DNA of 64,000 bases. It comes from Pasteurella sp049670895 (GTDB lineage Bacteria; Pseudomonadota; Gammaproteobacteria; Enterobacterales; Pasteurellaceae). The notes under the pieces were generated by a model, which was given only the letters and a program-made list of their open reading frames with translations, did not search any database and was not told the origin of the DNA. The position numbers and the translations under genes are program-made. The stretch lies in NCBI RefSeq assembly GCF_049670895.1, contig NZ_CP187170.1; one strand, 5' to 3'. This document shows, one piece after another, positions 1-8,979 of this stretch (positions are counted from its first letter, which is position 1; each line of letters opens with the position of its first letter).

Positions 1-1771
1 GACCCAGTGGTTTATTAATCCTATCATGATTCTATGTGGAACCTTGCTTTACAGTGTCATTGCCTTGATTGTGCATTTATTTTTTCCTAACCGACCTGTG
101 CAAGAAAACATCGCTAAATCTTTTTTAGCACTTGGTGCCTATTTAGATGCTAAATCGCTATTTTTTGATCCTGATGATGTGGAACAACTGGATCGTAAAG
201 AAGTGAATCTTGCGATGAAAGACAGTCAACTCATTGAAGCGTTCAATGCTTGTCGTACTTCACTGTTTTATCGCATTCGGGGGCAATCTCGTCATAGTCG
301 CACTCAAAAAATGCTACGTTACTATTTCTCCGCACAAGATATCCATGAACGTGCCAATTCCAGCTTATTCAATTACCAAGCGTTAGCCGAAAAATTGAAA
401 AATACCGATTTAATTTTTCGTATTCAACGTCTATTTGAATTACAAGCACAAGCTTGTAAACAAATTGGACTGAGTTTGCAACAAAGCAAAGAATACAAAT
501 ACGATAATCGTATGGAAAAAGCAGTATTAGGGTTAACTCAATCCTTTGAGCTTTACACCAAACAACAAAAAGAAGACAGTGTCGATCTTAATTTAAAAAC
601 CTTAATTGACCATATCCAAGCCGTGGATTGGCAACTTCGCCATTTAGATCAGGAATCAAACCAAATCGAACGGACAGCGACCGCCAAAATTCACACAAAC
701 CAAATTCGAGGTTTACGGAATATTTGCGATACCATAAAAAGCCATTGTAATTTTGATTCTCAACTCTTTCGCCATGCGGTGAGACTCTCTATTGTGGTGT
801 TTACTTCTTGCTGTATTGTGGAATTTTTCCAATTAGATCGAGGCTATTGGATTTTATTAACTGCGGTATTTGTTTGCCAGCCCAACTATTCCGCCACGAA
901 ATTACGCTTACGCCAACGGATTATCGGCACCCTATTAGGGGTCATTATCGGATCCTTATTGCCTTATACTAATCCGACTCTCGAACTGGAATTGGGGTTA
1001 ATTGTTGCTACAAGTACACTCTTTTTCTTCTTTAGAAGCAATAATTACAGCTTTTCCACCTTTTTCATCACCTTACAAGTGCTGATTAGCTTTAATGTTA
1101 TGGGCTTTGATCTTCACGCTGCAATGTCTTCCCGTCTCATTGATACCTTAATTGGTGCGGCTATTTCATGGTTTGCCGTTTCCTATCTCTGGCCAGACTG
1201 GAAATATTTGCAGTTAGATACCGTCAACCGACAAGCCATCAAAAGCAATGCCAAATATCTGCTGTATATCATCAGTCAGCTACAATTTGGCAAAGGCGAT
1301 AACTTAAAATATCGGATTGCACGCCGTAATGCTCATGAACATGCAACCGCACTCAGTGCTACCCTTTCCAACATGAATAATGAACCACACAAATACCAAG
1401 CCCATTTACAACAGGGCTTTGAGTTACTCAAAATCAATTATTCATTATTAAGCTATATTTCCGCTCTCGGTGCTTATCGTTCAAATATGAAACAGTTACA
1501 ACAAAGCACGCGTTTTTTAGCAGGCTTTTACCCAATTGCTAAAAAAATCATCTATGTATTGGAGCACATCGAGAAGTTAACCCCCGAGATTTTTAATAAA
1601 TTACAGCAACGTATTGAATCAGATCTCAAACAAGCGAATGCAGAACAAGCAGACAACTTACTGCAACCGCAGTTTAGTGTTCCGATTCAACAGCTCAACA
1701 TGATTTGCCAAGTGCTGCCCTCACTTTACAGTGCCTTTCACAAGGCAAATTTACACATCAAGCAAGATTAA
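1..1771 (+). CDS. yccS: YccS/YhfK-family inner-membrane protein (FUSC-like), 5' end outside window
   Basis: The frame is open from the first bases of the window, so the N-terminal part is missing; about 590 residues remain of a protein that is usually about 700. It starts inside a hydrophobic segment, has a long helical cytoplasmic stretch, and then a second membrane block near residues 250-400. That block contains the family-typical stretch GYWILLTAVFVCQPNYSAT followed by RLRQRIIGTLLG. This two-block layout with a central soluble domain fits the YccS/YhfK and FUSC (aromatic-acid exporter-like) families. The substrate is unknown. Its last 21 bases overlap the 3' end of the convergent smrB gene. 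Confidence 0.85.
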   Translation, partial: TQWFINPIMILCGTLLYSVIALIVHLFFPNRPVQENIAKSFLALGAYLDAKSLFFDPDDVEQLDRKEVNLAMKDSQLIEAFNACRTSLFYRIRGQSRHSRTQKMLRYYFSAQDIHERANSSLFNYQALAEKLKNTDLIFRIQRLFELQAQACKQIGLSLQQSKEYKYDNRMEKAVLGLTQSFELYTKQQKEDSVDLNLKTLIDHIQAVDWQLRHLDQESNQIERTATAKIHTNQIRGLRNICDTIKSHCNFDSQLFRHAVRLSIVVFTSCCIVEFFQLDRGYWILLTAVFVCQPNYSATKLRLRQRIIGTLLGVIIGSLLPYTNPTLELELGLIVATSTLFFFFRSNNYSFSTFFITLQVLISFNVMGFDLHAAMSSRLIDTLIGAAISWFAVSYLWPDWKYLQLDTVNRQAIKSNAKYLLYIISQLQFGKGDNLKYRIARRNAHEHATALSATLSNMNNEPHKYQAHLQQGFELLKINYSLLSYISALGAYRSNMKQLQQSTRFLAGFYPIAKKIIYVLEHIEKLTPEIFNKLQQRIESDLKQANAEQADNLLQPQFSVPIQQLNMICQVLPSLYSAFHKANLHIKQD

Positions 1772-2257
1772 AATTGCTGCATCACCGCCCCATTCTTTTG
1801 GGGCTTGATGCAATGCACGCACTTTGGGATGTTGCACTAACCAACGAGGGATTTGACGTTTTAACACATAAGAACCATAGCCAGTCATCACACTGGCACA
1901 GTAAACATGCTCATTTTCACAAGCTTGAATTAAACTGGCTAATTCTAATTTTGCCTGTTCACGAGTCAACCCATGTAAATCCAAAAACAGTTCTGGCGAA
2001 AAATCCCCACGTCTTAACTGCTTCAATAAATAAGAATCTTCCCCTTCTCGCAAATATTTGACCGCACTTTCTTCATTTAAAAGGGGTTCATATTCATCTG
2101 AAAAATAAAATAGCGTATCTTCTTTTTCCCGAATCTCACGCAATGTTGATTTTTGTTTATGCATTTTGCCCCGTGGACGAACAAAAGTATCTTGCTTCAG
2201 TGCTTTTACCCCTTTTGTCGCTTCACGGAATAATTCAATATCCTCTTGCTCTAACAT
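1751..2257 (-). CDS. smrB: Smr-domain endonuclease SmrB (ribosome rescue)
   Basis: This 168-residue protein has a charged N-terminal extension and a C-terminal Smr domain with the LDLHGLT motif (D93-L94-H95). It ends with the family-typical HQAPKEWGGDAAILILLDV. In E. coli, SmrB cuts mRNA between collided ribosomes, and the DLH motif is needed. The second conserved motif, HGxG in many Smr proteins, reads TGYGS here, so its first histidine is absent; I do not know whether that is normal in this lineage. The gene is divergent from prmB and convergent with yccS. Confidence 0.85.
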   Translation of the reverse strand: MLEQEDIELFREATKGVKALKQDTFVRPRGKMHKQKSTLREIREKEDTLFYFSDEYEPLLNEESAVKYLREGEDSYLLKQLRRGDFSPELFLDLHGLTREQAKLELASLIQACENEHVYCASVMTGYGSYVLKRQIPRWLVQHPKVRALHQAPKEWGGDAAILILLDV

Positions 2258-2378
2258 GGTTTTCCTTCCATTCTCAAATTGTGGATAATCATATCATATT
2301 CTATTTCGCTTATTTCCCAAATGCGTATTTATGTGATATAAACTGGGCTGAATTTTAGCTCTTAACAAAAGGCGTAAT

Positions 2379-3320
2379 ATGACACATAACCAAGAACTTA
2401 TTGAAACAATCCTTGCGGATCAAGTGTATAACGAACTCCATTCCATTCAAGACTTCCTACGCTGGACATATAGCACCTTTAACCGTTCTGATATTTATTA
2501 TGGCCATGGCTATGACAACCCATGGGACGAAACCTTGCAATTGGTGCTCACCACCCTTGATCTCCCTTTGGATTTCCCTGCTGAATTATATGCAGCTCGA
2601 ATCACCCGTTCTGAAAAAGAAGTGTTAATCCGATCAGTGATTCAACGTATTGAAAAACGGATTCCTGTGGCTTACCTCACTAACCAAGCTTGGTTCTGTG
2701 GTCTCCCTTTTTATATTGATGAACGTGTCATTGTGCCTCGTTCACCCATCAACGCCTTAATTCAAGAAGGCTTTGCCAATCTGCTCCATGAACCGCCTAA
2801 ACGTATTCTGGATATGTGTACGGGTAGCGGCTGTATTGCCATTGCTTGTGCGGTACAATTTCCCGATGCGGAAGTTGATGCGGTCGATCTCTCTGCTGAA
2901 GCATTAGAAATTGCAGAAATCAATATTGAGCGTCATCAATTAACACAACGGGTTTTCCCTATGCAATCCGACTTATTTAACGATTTAGCCCCAGTGCAAT
3001 ACGATTTGATTGTGACCAATCCCCCTTATGTCGATGCGGAAGATTTAGCGAATATGCCTGAAGAATTTCACTATGAACCTGAAATGGCATTAGGATCGGG
3101 CTTTGATGGTTTAGAAATCACCAAAAAAATTCTTTATGCCGCCCCAGACTATTTAACAGAACAAGGCGTGCTGGTTTGCGAAGTGGGCAACAGCATGATT
3201 CATTTAATCGAACAATATCCCGATGTGCCTTTCAATTGGGTTGAACTAAAAAATGGTGGCGTGGGCGTTTTTGCCATCAATAAAGCAGATTTACTGGCTC
3301 ACCGAGAATCCTTTAAATAG
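2379..3320 (+). CDS. prmB: Ribosomal protein L3 glutamine N5-methyltransferase PrmB
   Basis: This 313-residue class I S-adenosylmethionine-dependent methyltransferase has a helical N-terminal substrate domain. Motif I is DMCTGSGC (about residues 145-152), and the glutamine-methylating motif NPPY lies at about residues 214-217. The long N-terminal domain beginning around LRWTYSTFNRSDIYYGHG is typical of PrmB rather than PrmC. It modifies a glutamine of ribosomal protein L3. The start is the ATG at 2379, behind an AGG-containing ribosome site. A perfect stem-loop about 90 bases after the stop probably ends transcription. Confidence 0.93.
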   Translation: MTHNQELIETILADQVYNELHSIQDFLRWTYSTFNRSDIYYGHGYDNPWDETLQLVLTTLDLPLDFPAELYAARITRSEKEVLIRSVIQRIEKRIPVAYLTNQAWFCGLPFYIDERVIVPRSPINALIQEGFANLLHEPPKRILDMCTGSGCIAIACAVQFPDAEVDAVDLSAEALEIAEINIERHQLTQRVFPMQSDLFNDLAPVQYDLIVTNPPYVDAEDLANMPEEFHYEPEMALGSGFDGLEITKKILYAAPDYLTEQGVLVCEVGNSMIHLIEQYPDVPFNWVELKNGGVGVFAINKADLLAHRESFK

Positions 3321-3341
3321 CCCAAAACTTTTCTAAAAAGC

Positions 3342-3387
3342 ACCGCACTTTTCTGCTCATTATTGTTTAAGTACCAAAAAGTGCGGT
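3342..3387. other. Inverted pair of DNA uptake signals
   Basis: ACCGCACTT at 3342-3350 and AAGTGCGGT at 3379-3387 are the two orientations of the H. influenzae-type uptake signal. Such inverted pairs are common between Pasteurellaceae genes and can form a stem-loop that helps end transcription. Confidence 0.85.
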
Positions 3388-3411
3388 CGTTTTTAAGACC
3401 GTTTTAAGCAA

Positions 3412-3441
3412 AAAAAGACCGATAATACTATCGGTCTTTTT
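3412..3441. terminator. Bidirectional intrinsic terminator between prmB and the porin
   Basis: The arms are a perfect 13-bp inverted repeat (AAAAAGACCGATA, 4-base loop, TATCGGTCTTTTT). The A/T ends give a U-tract on both strands, so it can serve prmB (+) and the porin gene (-). Confidence 0.9.
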
Positions 3442-3458
3442 CATCATGAGATGGATAA

Positions 3459-4516
3459 TTAGAAGTGTACGCGTAAACCCACACCTACATTACGATCTCT
3501 ATTGACAACTTTCGCATTTTCATTTTTAGTTTTGTTCCAACCACCTTCAACGAAAGTTTCAACTTGTTTATGTAGTTTGTAACCTGCACCAAGTGTTAAA
3601 GCTCGTGTTTTATAATATTGAGTATTTGTTTTATTCTCTTTTACGTGAGATAACACAGTATATACTTTCACCATGTCGTTAACTTTGTATTGTAAACCTA
3701 ACTCAATACCACGTTTTTTCTCTTGCGTACCTGATTTTTTAGATTGTAAGTAATCAACACCTGCTGCAAATGCAGTATACGACACTTCACCACCCACTTT
3801 AAAGATTTTCTCTTTTTCTGATTTATTTACAACTTTAGATTTTTGTTGTTCAGAATAACCTGCACCAACTTTAAAGCCTACATCACCGATTTTACGCTCA
3901 TATAAACCAGCGACAACAGCACCTCTACCTTCACGGGCTGCTTCTTTTGCAACATCTTTTTCAAAGACATAACCTACACCAAATGAGAAACCATTAAACG
4001 AATCAGATGCAAAGTTAATTACTCGATCACCTTGATCTAATGGTTTTCCAATACCACCATATAAATATGAGATAAATATGAGTAGTCAGAATAGCCCACT
4101 TTATCACCAATTGTTAATTGCTTACCAAAGGTTAATGTACCTACACCCTCATATGCGAAACCAGCATATAAACGTCTTAACGTTACATCATTACCAAAGC
4201 GATCTTTCTTAACTGTATCGCCTTTGAAATTTTTAACTTTTTTACCTTGTGCATCAAGAACATCTTCTTTTGCACTGAAACGTAATTCACTGTAAGCTAA
4301 TGCACTTAAGCCGTTACCTAAATCTTGTTTACCCTTGAAAACGATACGAGAACCGTTATCTTTTAAATCTGTGCGTTTATCCTTCGCTTTTTCTAAAAGC
4401 ACACGCACAGAACCGTTCACTTCCACTTTAGAACCATCTTGGTTGTAAACTGTTGCTGCGTTTGCTGAAGTCGCTGCTACCGCTGCTACTGCTAATGCTA
4501 CGATTGTCTTTTTCAT
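3459..4516 (-). pseudogene. General diffusion porin (OmpP2-like), frameshifted by an 11-bp tandem duplication
   Basis: Translation from the ATG at 4516 gives a signal peptide (MKKTIVALAVAAVAATSANA) and the N-terminal half of a Gram-negative trimeric porin (GSRIVFKGKQDLGNGLSA, RRLYAGFAYEGVGTLTFGKQ). The frame is lost after VGYSDYSYLS. The cause is visible: ATAAATATGAG is present twice in tandem at 4061-4082. With one copy removed, the frame runs on as YLYGGIGKPLDQGDRV to the stop at 3459, giving exactly 348 residues that end in the porin-type C-terminal GLRVHF. No other lesion is visible downstream. The start at 4516 is preferred over 4564 because it begins the signal peptide and has AAGGTAG upstream. 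It could be a fixed null, reversible phase variation, or an assembly artefact. Confidence 0.88.
4061..4082. repeat. 11-bp tandem duplication inside the porin gene
   Basis: ATAAATATGAG is repeated exactly twice head to tail (4061-4071 and 4072-4082). A change of one unit shifts the reading frame by two bases. Confidence 0.95.
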
Positions 4517-4913
4517 AAAATCACTACCTTGTTGTTGGAGTTTTATATTTAATTGAATAATCACTTACTCAATCAACCTAAAAAAATCAATAACAAAGCC
4601 GTATTACCGGCTTCTTACTTTTGCAGTTGCAAGATAGCAAAGCTCCTTTTTATTGTCAAAGCCCCCTTAAGCCCTTTCTAGCATTCTCATTTACAATAAA
4701 ATCCTTTATAAACAACATGTTAAATATATTTACTACACATTAAACCAAGCAAAATAGCTTGATAAGATCACAAATTATTATCTTTCACCACAGGTCTATA
4801 AAACAAAAAATAAAGATAACTCATTGATTTAACTTGAATTAAATAATGTTTAGCCAAAAAAAATTCTTCATTAAAAGAAAAAAATAGGCTTTTTTAAAAG
4901 TTCATTTCATTTT

Positions 4914-4929
4914 TGTGATCTAGATCACA
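4914..4929. promoter_or_regulatory. CRP-cAMP binding site (perfect palindrome)
   Basis: TGTGATCTAGATCACA is an ideal TGTGA-N6-TCACA palindrome. It lies about 400 bases upstream of the porin start and 280 bases upstream of rsxA, so the controlled gene is uncertain. Confidence 0.75.
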
Positions 4930-5122
4930 CTTTTACAAATTTCTATGTTGTTTTTTGATTATTTATTGAGCGATTCTAAAGCTACGCAAACGTTTGCCAA
5001 AAGAAAAATTCCCCTTTTTATAGGTAAATCCTAACAACCGCAACCGCTCTTAACTCCTTGTCTTTTCGTGTAATATCAGCCATACCTCTTAATTCAAGTG
5101 ATGATTTAACTCAAATTTTTTA

Positions 5123-5151
5123 TTGTTCTCACTACAATAAACGGCGATAAT
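5123..5151 (+). promoter_or_regulatory. Candidate sigma-70 promoter of the rsx operon
   Basis: TTGTTC and GATAAT are separated by 17 bases, and GATAAT ends 55 bases before rsxA. The -35 box is imperfect. Confidence 0.45.
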
Positions 5152-5206
5152 ATGCGACTTACTTAAAAGGGCTTACTTTCATTCCCTGCCCTAACGAATC
5201 AAACTT

Positions 5207-5788
5207 ATGACTGAATATCTTTTACTTATTATTAGTACAGCATTAATTAATAACTTTGTCCTTGTTAAATTTCTAGGGCTTTGTCCGTTTATGGGCGTTT
5301 CAAAAAAAATTGAGACTGCCATCGGCATGAGCTTAGCCACGATGTTTGTGCTCACCGTGGCATCAATTTCAGCGTATTTAATTGATACATATATTTTAAC
5401 GCCCTTAAATGCACTTTTTTTACGGACACTCGTCTTTATTTTGGTCATTGCCGTGGTGGTTCAATTTACAGAAATGGTGATCAATAAAACAAGTCCAACT
5501 CTCTATCGTTTATTAGGGATTTTTCTCCCCTTGATTACGACAAACTGTGCAGTACTTGGTGTGGCATTGCTCAATATTAATCTTGCCCACAATTTGACCC
5601 AATCTGTCATTTATGGTTTTGGTGCATCTTTAGGGTTTGGCATAGTCTTAGTCCTTTTTGCAGCATTGCGTGAACGTTTAGCGGCGGCGGATGTGCCGCA
5701 TATCTTCAAAGGTACCTCCATTGCATTAATTACCGCAGGGTTGATGTCTTTAGCATTTATGGGCTTTACTGGATTAGTGAGATTATAA
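5207..5788 (+). CDS. rsxA: Electron transport complex subunit RsxA/RnfA
   Basis: This 193-residue protein has six hydrophobic membrane segments. It contains the family landmarks NNFVLVKFLGLCPFMGVS near the N-terminus and LPLITTNCAVLGVALLN in the middle. RnfA/RsxA is an integral subunit of the ion-pumping NADH:ferredoxin oxidoreductase, called Rsx in E. coli because it also keeps SoxR reduced. It is the first gene of rsxABCDGE and its stop overlaps the rsxB start. RsxE, encoded later, is its paralogue, as the shared LVQLLGLCPLLAVS motif shows. Confidence 0.95.
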   Translation: MTEYLLLIISTALINNFVLVKFLGLCPFMGVSKKIETAIGMSLATMFVLTVASISAYLIDTYILTPLNALFLRTLVFILVIAVVVQFTEMVINKTSPTLYRLLGIFLPLITTNCAVLGVALLNINLAHNLTQSVIYGFGASLGFGIVLVLFAALRERLAAADVPHIFKGTSIALITAGLMSLAFMGFTGLVRL

Positions 5789-6378
5789 TGACAACAGTAT
5801 CTTTAATCCTCCTTGCCATTGTCATTCTGGCATTGATTTTTGGGGCTATTTTGGGATTTGCCTCCGTCAAGCTCAAAGTCGAAGCTGATCCGATTGTCGA
5901 AAAAATTGATGCCTTACTTCCACAAAGTCAATGTGGACAATGTGGCTATCCTGGTTGCAAACCTTATGCTGAAGCCATTGCAAATGGCGATGACATTACT
6001 AAATGTATCCCAGGTGGACAAACTGTCATTATTAATATTGCTGAACTGATGGGCGTGGAACCACCTTCCACCGATTTAGCTGGCGATCCTGCCCCGATGG
6101 TCGCTTTTATTGATGAAGAAATGTGCATTGGTTGTACTAAATGTATTCAGGCTTGCCCTGTCGATGCCATCATTGGCACAAATAAAGCCATGCATACCAT
6201 TATTCCTGATTTATGTACAGGTTGCGAACTTTGTGTTGCACCCTGCCCGACTGACTGTATTTCAATGATTAAAGTGGAACAGAATATTCAAAGTTGGAAT
6301 TGGAAATTTGATCCTTCTCTTGTCATTCCCATTGTTGATACCACAACAACGCAGAAAAAATTAATCAAAGGGGAATAA
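5788..6378 (+). CDS. rsxB: Electron transport complex iron-sulfur subunit RsxB/RnfB
   Basis: This 196-residue protein has an N-terminal membrane anchor (about residues 5-25). A cysteine cluster CGQCGYPGC follows, then two bacterial-type 4Fe-4S ferredoxin motifs, CIGCTKCIQACP and CTGCELCVAPCP. It passes electrons within the membrane-bound Rnf complex. Its start overlaps the rsxA stop by one base, and rsxC starts 4 bases after its stop. Confidence 0.95.
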   Translation: MTTVSLILLAIVILALIFGAILGFASVKLKVEADPIVEKIDALLPQSQCGQCGYPGCKPYAEAIANGDDITKCIPGGQTVIINIAELMGVEPPSTDLAGDPAPMVAFIDEEMCIGCTKCIQACPVDAIIGTNKAMHTIIPDLCTGCELCVAPCPTDCISMIKVEQNIQSWNWKFDPSLVIPIVDTTTTQKKLIKGE

Positions 6379-6382
6379 AGCG

Positions 6383-8917
6383 ATGGACGTATTAACACAA
6401 TTCAATTTAGGGAAATTATGGGATTTCAAAGGGGGCATTCATCCACCTGAACGGAAATCACAATCTAATCAATTGCCCATTCGTCATGCCAAATTAGTCG
6501 ACACCTTTTATATCCCCGTCAAGCAACATGCTGGGGCGGCAGGTGAAGTGTTGGTGAACGTGGGCGATTATGTGAAAAAAGGTCAAGCCTTAACCCAAGG
6601 GGATGGCTTACGTGAATTACCCGTTCACGCCTCAACCTCTGGGCATATCGTAGCAATTAAACCTTATGTAGCCTCTCACCCTTCTGGTTTAAGCGAACTT
6701 TGTATTGAATTGAAAGCCGATGGCAAAGATCAGTGGATTGAACGCCAACCGATTGATGATTTTCTGACCCAAAGTCCTGAGCAGTTGATAGAAAAAATTT
6801 ATAAAGCGGGTGTGGCTGGGTTAGGCGGAGCGGCGTTTCCTACTTCTGCAAAGCTTCAATCAGCTGAAAAACAAATCAAACTGCTGATTATCAACGGGGC
6901 AGAATGTGAGCCTTATATTACTTGTGATGATCGTTTAATGCGTGATTACCCTGAAGAAATTATTGAAGGCACACGCATTCTACGCTATATCTTGCGTCCT
7001 GAAAAAGTGGTCATTGCGATTGAAGATAACAAACCTGAAGCAGTGGCAGCACTACAAAAAGCCTTACATGGGGCGAATGATATTGAAATTAGAGTCATTC
7101 CCACCAAATATCCATCAGGGGCTGCAAAACAGTTAATTCACATTCTCACGGGCATGGAAGTGCCTAGTGGACAGCGTTCATCAAGCATTGGCGTGTTGAT
7201 GCAAAATGTCGGCACGGCTTTTGCCATTAAACGTGCTGTGATCGATGATGAACCCTTGATTGAACGTGTCGTCACCTTAACGGGCGATAAAGTCATCCAC
7301 AAAGGCAACCAATGGGTACGCTTGGGTACCCCAGTTTATCAACTCTTACAAGAAGTCGGTTATCAATACGATTCCCGCTTTCCTGTCTTTGTTGGTGGAC
7401 CTATGATGGGCTTTATTCTTCCTGATTTACATGCCCCAGTGACCAAAGTAACCAACTGTTTACTCGCACCAGATCATTTTGAGTATGCACCACCTGCACC
7501 CGAACAATCTTGTATTCGCTGTTCTGCGTGTTCCGATGCTTGTCCTGTCAATTTGATGCCACAGCAATTATATTGGTTTGCTCGCAGTGAAGATCATGAA
7601 AAATCTGAAGAATACGCCTTACATGATTGTATTGAATGTGGCTTGTGTGCTTATGTTTGCCCAAGCCATATTCCACTGATTCAATATTTCCGCCAAGAAA
7701 AAGCCAAAATTTGGGAAATTAAACATAAAGCCAAACTGGCAGAAGAAGCCAAACAACGTTTTGAAGCACGTCAAGCACGTTTAGAAAAAGAAGAACAAGA
7801 ACGTAAAGCCCGAGCACAAAAAGCCATGGCGGCTCGTCGTGAAGAAATGCTGAACCAAGATGGTGTCGATCCTGTTCAAGCTGCACTAGAACGCTTAAAA
7901 GCGAAAAAAACAGAAGGCACCATGGCAGAGAATGCCCCTGAAATCAAAACCAAAGTAGGGCATAAAGGCGAAGTCTTACCAGATAATAGCCACATCATGG
8001 CACAACGTAAAGCACGGCGTTTAGCACGTCAACAAGAAAGCCAAGATCAAGCTCAATCTCTTGCAGAGATACCTGAATCGCAAACCGAGCAAGATCCGAA
8101 AAAAGCCGCCGTGGCAGCCGCCATCGCTCGAGCCAAAGCGAAAAAAGCCCAACAGGCAAGCAATCCGTCGCACAGCCAAACGGATAGCTCAGCAAGTGTG
8201 GTACAAAATAGTGCGGTACAAAATGAAAAAGATTTAAGCAAGGTTGAAGCGGAAAATACCGAAGCTACGCAAGAAAACGATCCTCGCAAAGCCGCCATTG
8301 CAGCCGCCATTGCTCGAGCTAAAGCGAAAAAAGCCCAACAAGCAGGCAATCCGTCGCACAGCCAAACGGATAGCTCAGCAAGTGAGGTACAAAATAGTGC
8401 GGTGCAAAATGAAAAAGATTTAAGCAAGGTTGAAGCGGAAAATACCGAAGCTACGCAAGAAAACGATCCTCGCAAAGCGGCGATTGCAGCCGCTATTGCT
8501 CGAGCCAAAGCGAAAAAAGCCCAACAGGCAGGCAATCCGTCGCACAGCCAAACGGATAGCTCAGCAAGTGTGGTACAAAATAGTGCGGTGCAAAATGAAA
8601 AAGATTTAAGCAAGGTTGAATCGGAAAATACCGAAGCTACGCAAGAAAACGATCCTCGCAAAGCGGCGATTGCAGCCGCTATTGCTCGAGCCAAAGCGAA
8701 AAAAGCCCAACAGGCAGGCAATCCGTCGCACAGCCAAACGGATAGCTCAGCAAGTGTGGTACAAAATAGTGCGGTGCAAAATGAAAAAGATTTAAGCAAG
8801 GTTGAATCGGAAAATACCGAAGCTACGCAAGAAAACGATCCTCGCAAAGCGGCAATTGCAGCCGCTATTGCTCGAGCTAAAGCGAAAAAATTGGCACAGC
8901 AACAAAATAAATCCTAG
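6383..8917 (+). CDS. rsxC: Electron transport complex subunit RsxC/RnfC with tandem-repeat tail
   Basis: This 844-residue protein has an N-terminal quinone/flavin-type core with GAAGEVLVNVGDYVKKGQ, the NADH/FMN-binding stretch GVAGLGGAAFPTS, and two 4Fe-4S motifs (CIRCSACSDACP and CIECGLCAYVCP). It is the NADH-oxidising subunit of the Rnf complex. After about residue 450 it changes to a charged, helical tail with a KAAIAAAIARAKAKKAQQA motif repeated in nearly identical 62-residue units. Long Ala/Lys repeats are known in the RnfC tails of enterobacteria and Pasteurellaceae, but these copies are unusually uniform. AAGGGGAA lies just before the ATG. A 264-residue open frame on the other strand is only a by-product of the repeat. 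Confidence 0.95.
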   Translation: MDVLTQFNLGKLWDFKGGIHPPERKSQSNQLPIRHAKLVDTFYIPVKQHAGAAGEVLVNVGDYVKKGQALTQGDGLRELPVHASTSGHIVAIKPYVASHPSGLSELCIELKADGKDQWIERQPIDDFLTQSPEQLIEKIYKAGVAGLGGAAFPTSAKLQSAEKQIKLLIINGAECEPYITCDDRLMRDYPEEIIEGTRILRYILRPEKVVIAIEDNKPEAVAALQKALHGANDIEIRVIPTKYPSGAAKQLIHILTGMEVPSGQRSSSIGVLMQNVGTAFAIKRAVIDDEPLIERVVTLTGDKVIHKGNQWVRLGTPVYQLLQEVGYQYDSRFPVFVGGPMMGFILPDLHAPVTKVTNCLLAPDHFEYAPPAPEQSCIRCSACSDACPVNLMPQQLYWFARSEDHEKSEEYALHDCIECGLCAYVCPSHIPLIQYFRQEKAKIWEIKHKAKLAEEAKQRFEARQARLEKEEQERKARAQKAMAARREEMLNQDGVDPVQAALERLKAKKTEGTMAENAPEIKTKVGHKGEVLPDNSHIMAQRKARRLARQQESQDQAQSLAEIPESQTEQDPKKAAVAAAIARAKAKKAQQASNPSHSQTDSSASVVQNSAVQNEKDLSKVEAENTEATQENDPRKAAIAAAIARAKAKKAQQAGNPSHSQTDSSASEVQNSAVQNEKDLSKVEAENTEATQENDPRKAAIAAAIARAKAKKAQQAGNPSHSQTDSSASVVQNSAVQNEKDLSKVESENTEATQENDPRKAAIAAAIARAKAKKAQQAGNPSHSQTDSSASVVQNSAVQNEKDLSKVESENTEATQENDPRKAAIAAAIARAKAKKLAQQQNKS
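8093..8917 (+). repeat. 186-bp in-frame tandem repeats in the rsxC tail
   Basis: Units begin at 8093, 8279, 8465, 8651 and 8837, each exactly 186 bases apart (62 codons). There are four full units and a partial fifth. The units differ at only a few positions, so copy number is likely to vary between strains and to be hard to assemble from short reads. Confidence 0.95.
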
Positions 8918-8979
8918 GTTTCACTGAACTAGAAAGCAATTTGAGATGTTCCACCTCACACAAATTAAGGACCTTATTC

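Larger units (their letters stand above)
4565..5206. other. Non-coding AT-rich region between the porin and rsxA
   Basis: This stretch of about 640 bases separates the divergent porin and rsx operons and holds no convincing gene. It contains a short hairpin (AAGCCG...CGGCTT near 4592-4609), the CRP-like site and the rsx promoter listed separately. The size suggests that both genes have long, regulated upstream regions. Confidence 0.6.

Noticed and set aside
4037..4564. A separate 175-residue outer-membrane protein.
   Set aside because: It is the front half of the frameshifted porin. Removing one 11-bp unit joins it to the frame ending at 3459.
8053..8847. A 264-codon minus-strand frame inside rsxC.
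   Set aside because: It is the reverse reading of the 186-bp repeat. The length divides by three, so any stop-free frame stays open. rsxC on the plus strand explains the DNA.
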